Shown: positions 62,482-64,000 of the stretch, piece by piece
Layout of the letters: every line of letters starts with the position of its first letter
Numbering within the stretch: the stretch's first letter is position 1
Assembly (NCBI GenBank): GCA_002118135.1
Contig: BDIU01000301.1
Span: forward strand, 186,001-250,000
Direction: 5' to 3'
Length of the DNA: 64,000 nt
Source: Trebouxia sp. TZW2008
Lineage: Eukaryota > Chlorophyta > Trebouxiophyceae > Trebouxiales > Trebouxiaceae
Notes under the pieces: generated by a model
Told to the model about the DNA's origin: nothing
The model's database searches: none
The model's input: only the letters and a program-made list of their open reading frames with translations
Position numbers and translations under genes: made by a program

Positions 62482-62928
62482 TAGTTACTGTGGTACACAT
62501 TGTACTGTTCAGCCTGGATGCCTGGTGTGGCGCAAATTATGTTTTGCCTGGCTGAATGGTTTGTATGCAGCAAGATAAGGCAATAATTCTATAAGCCCCC
62601 GTCCTGACGAGAAGAGGGCAAAAAACTTGCTGCTGTTGGATGCTCTGCACTTTTTTGCGTCACATGGGCACATCATCAGCCTTCCACCTTGAAACGAAGC
62701 ACAGACAAGCACAGTTTGGCATCAAAGCATATCAACAGGAGGGCGCCATGTATGCCAACTTAGCATCAAATGATGTCAACGAGACATGCTAAATTGCTAT
62801 TTTATATGTATGCAGCCTCATTCAGGTGTTCATGTATATAGTAGACTTACAAACACATGTGTCCATATGCAGTAGACATAGATTATTACATTGAGCATTA
62901 CTGTGTGTGACGCTGGGCAATTTTGCAG

Positions 62929-63300
62929 TTGGGAGCAGTTGGAATAAAGCGAAAGGCTAGTGAAATGTCAGGAGTCAACTGGGGCTCAGGCAACAGCAGA
63001 GGCAGCAATGCAGACACAGGTTTTCATGCAGGACTTGCAGGCATACATGTACATGCATGGTAGACGCATGACCGCTTTGAGCAAGGCTTTCTGTAATGCT
63101 CATTTCTTGTCCAGCTGGGCAGACTTGGCATGAAGCAGAAGGCCAGTGAAATGTCAGCAGTCAGCTGGGGCTCAGGCAACAGCAGAGGCAGCTCTACAGA
63201 CACAGATTTTCATGCAGGACTTGCAGGCATACATGTACATGCATGGTAGACACATGACCGCTTTGAGCAAGGCTTGCCATAATGCTTGAAAGTTGTGCAG
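62929..63300 (+). pseudogene. Two pseudo-exons, exact 186-bp period, before the exon at 63301
   Basis: Copies start after CAG at 62929 and 63115; the third and best starts at 63301, all 186 bp apart. They read LGAVGIKRKASEMSGVNWGS (with a TAA in GGAATAAAG), then LGRLGMKQKASEMSAVSWGS. The first two share the intervening sequence (TTTTCATGCAGGACTTGCAG and following) almost unchanged. Confidence 0.88.
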
Positions 63301-63961
63301 TTGGGAGCGGCTGGTATGAAGAGGAAGGCTAGTGAGATGTCAGGGGTCAGCTGGGGGTCAGGCGCTAGCAGAGGCAGCGGTGGCAGTGCAGCCACAGCAG
63401 ACAGCAAGGTCAGTCTCTACCACTGACGTCCTGCCTTGTCTTGTTCTGCACTGGTAGTCTACAATCAAGCAACCAAGTTTGGTTGTTTCACTGGCACATG
63501 CAGCGCTTGGGTCCCAACAGCCACACAGGCAGCGCTGGGAGGGCAGCCACAGTCGTCAGCAGGCTCAGTCTCTTGCACTGACTGGTGGTCATATGATGCA
63601 AAGAATAGGACAAAAAGAAAAGAACAAGTCTACGCTGTTAGACGTGTTTGGAGAGGCCTCAGATAGACTGTGGCGTCGCTTCATTGCTCTTCAAGCTTAT
63701 GGGGTAGCTACCAACTGATTGACATACATGCCTGACAACATGTGAGCAGTGATCATATACATCCACATCTAATCATGCAGGCAAGCAATGAGACTGGCGC
63801 TGCTGAAGAGCTGCCGGACCTGTCACAAAAGCAGCGATGAGCTAAAGAGTAGTGCATGCATGACTTCATTAATTTTGCATGCAGGCAAGCAATGAGGGTG
63901 GTCCAGCTGAAGAGTTGCCAGACCTGTCACAAGAACAGCAAAGCATCCTGGACCAAGTCAA
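63301..63961 (+). CDS. Unknown protein, internal exons, cut by right edge
   Basis: Exons 63301-63408 and 63885-63961 join in phase 0. They code LGAAGMKRKASEMSGVSWGS, a Gly/Ser/Ala-rich stretch, then ASNEGGPAEELPDLSQEQQS and ILDQV, with a CAA|GTAAGC donor at 63962. KRKAS looks like a basic nuclear or phosphorylation site. No family is recognised. It may be the continuation of the gene at 61296. A decayed copy of the second exon is at 63781. Confidence 0.5.
63500..63590 (+). pseudogene. Degenerate copy of the 63301 exon end
   Basis: GGCAGCCACAGTCGTCAGCAGG then CTCAGTCTCTTGCACTGAC echoes GCAGCCACAGCAGACAGCAAG|GTCAGTCTCTACCACTGAC, about 155 bp downstream, with the donor GT lost. Confidence 0.7.
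63633..63702 (+). repeat. Dispersed 70-bp repeat, copy B
   Basis: Pairs with 19203-19272. Here the block reads TCTACGCTGTTAGACGTGTT, with ATAGACTGTGGCGTC and GCTCTTCAAG in the same order and spacing. Confidence 0.6.
63781..63842 (+). pseudogene. Pseudo-exon: copy of the exon at 63885
   Basis: GCAG|GCAAGCAATGAGACTGGC... reads ASNETGAAEELPDLSQKQR, then TGA, 104 bp upstream of the working copy. Confidence 0.88.
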
Positions 63962-64000
63962 GTAAGCATTTGAGTCTCTGATCATTGGTCTAAAAGTTGG

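Noticed and set aside
63479..63718. Frame with LDVFGEASDRLWRRFIALQA as a possible exon
   Set aside because: It coincides with the dispersed 70-bp repeat and does not join in phase with the flanking exons.

Overview
This is nuclear DNA from an intron-rich eukaryote, most likely a green alga (Chlorophyta, perhaps Trebouxiophyceae). The reasons are a plastid-targeted alpha-glucan water dikinase, a plant-type SPX-RING (NLA/BAH1-like) ubiquitin ligase, a plant-type dolichol-phosphate mannose synthase, many short GT-AG introns with a strong TGCAG acceptor, and CpG-rich gene starts set in CpG-poor, TGCA/CATG-rich introns. Exon models were built by hand from open frames, splice sites and phase; wherever I say phases agree, I checked exon lengths and junction codons by hand.

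Layout: a kelch gene runs off the left edge (-, 250-759). An unrecognised Ser/Pro-rich protein follows (+, to 5793), then the SPX-RING ligase (+, 7513-12129), a coiled-coil/SAND-domain gene (-, 17582-13853), DPM1 (-, 21164-19010), SEC31 (+, 21636-34910), a GT64 glycosyltransferase (+, 35933-36781), a matrin-type zinc-finger protein (-, 40271-38059), glucan water dikinase (+, 40528-53598), a 78-residue coiled-coil protein (-, 54608-54215), ROMO1/Mgr2 (+, 54842-55311), a compact SET protein (+, 56808-58013), an SDR (-, 60880-59174), a small unknown gene (+, 61296-62481) and a gene cut by the right edge. Genes are often paired head-to-head with 230-475 bp between start codons. Several act in the secretory/glycan system (DPM1, SEC31, GT64), one in starch phosphorylation (GWD) and one probably in phosphate/nitrate transporter turnover (SPX-RING), but there is no sign of a functional cluster.

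The outstanding feature is a recurring structure inside the genes. Next to a working exon lie one or more decayed tandem copies of that exon together with its splice site and adjoining intron, usually 100-210 bp away and commonly near 145-165 bp. I found over 25 such pseudo-exons, in the SPX-RING, SAND, SEC31, GWD, SDR and right-edge genes. They carry stops, frameshifts, deletions and in one case a destroyed acceptor (CAG to CAA). Copies lie upstream of the working exon when they span the acceptor and downstream when they span the donor. In the SAND gene one such duplication is in frame and may have become coding. Also present are two copies of a TA-flanked MITE with CAGTAA... inverted ends, one of them inserted into a pseudo-exon of GWD, plus several minisatellites and two perfect hairpins.
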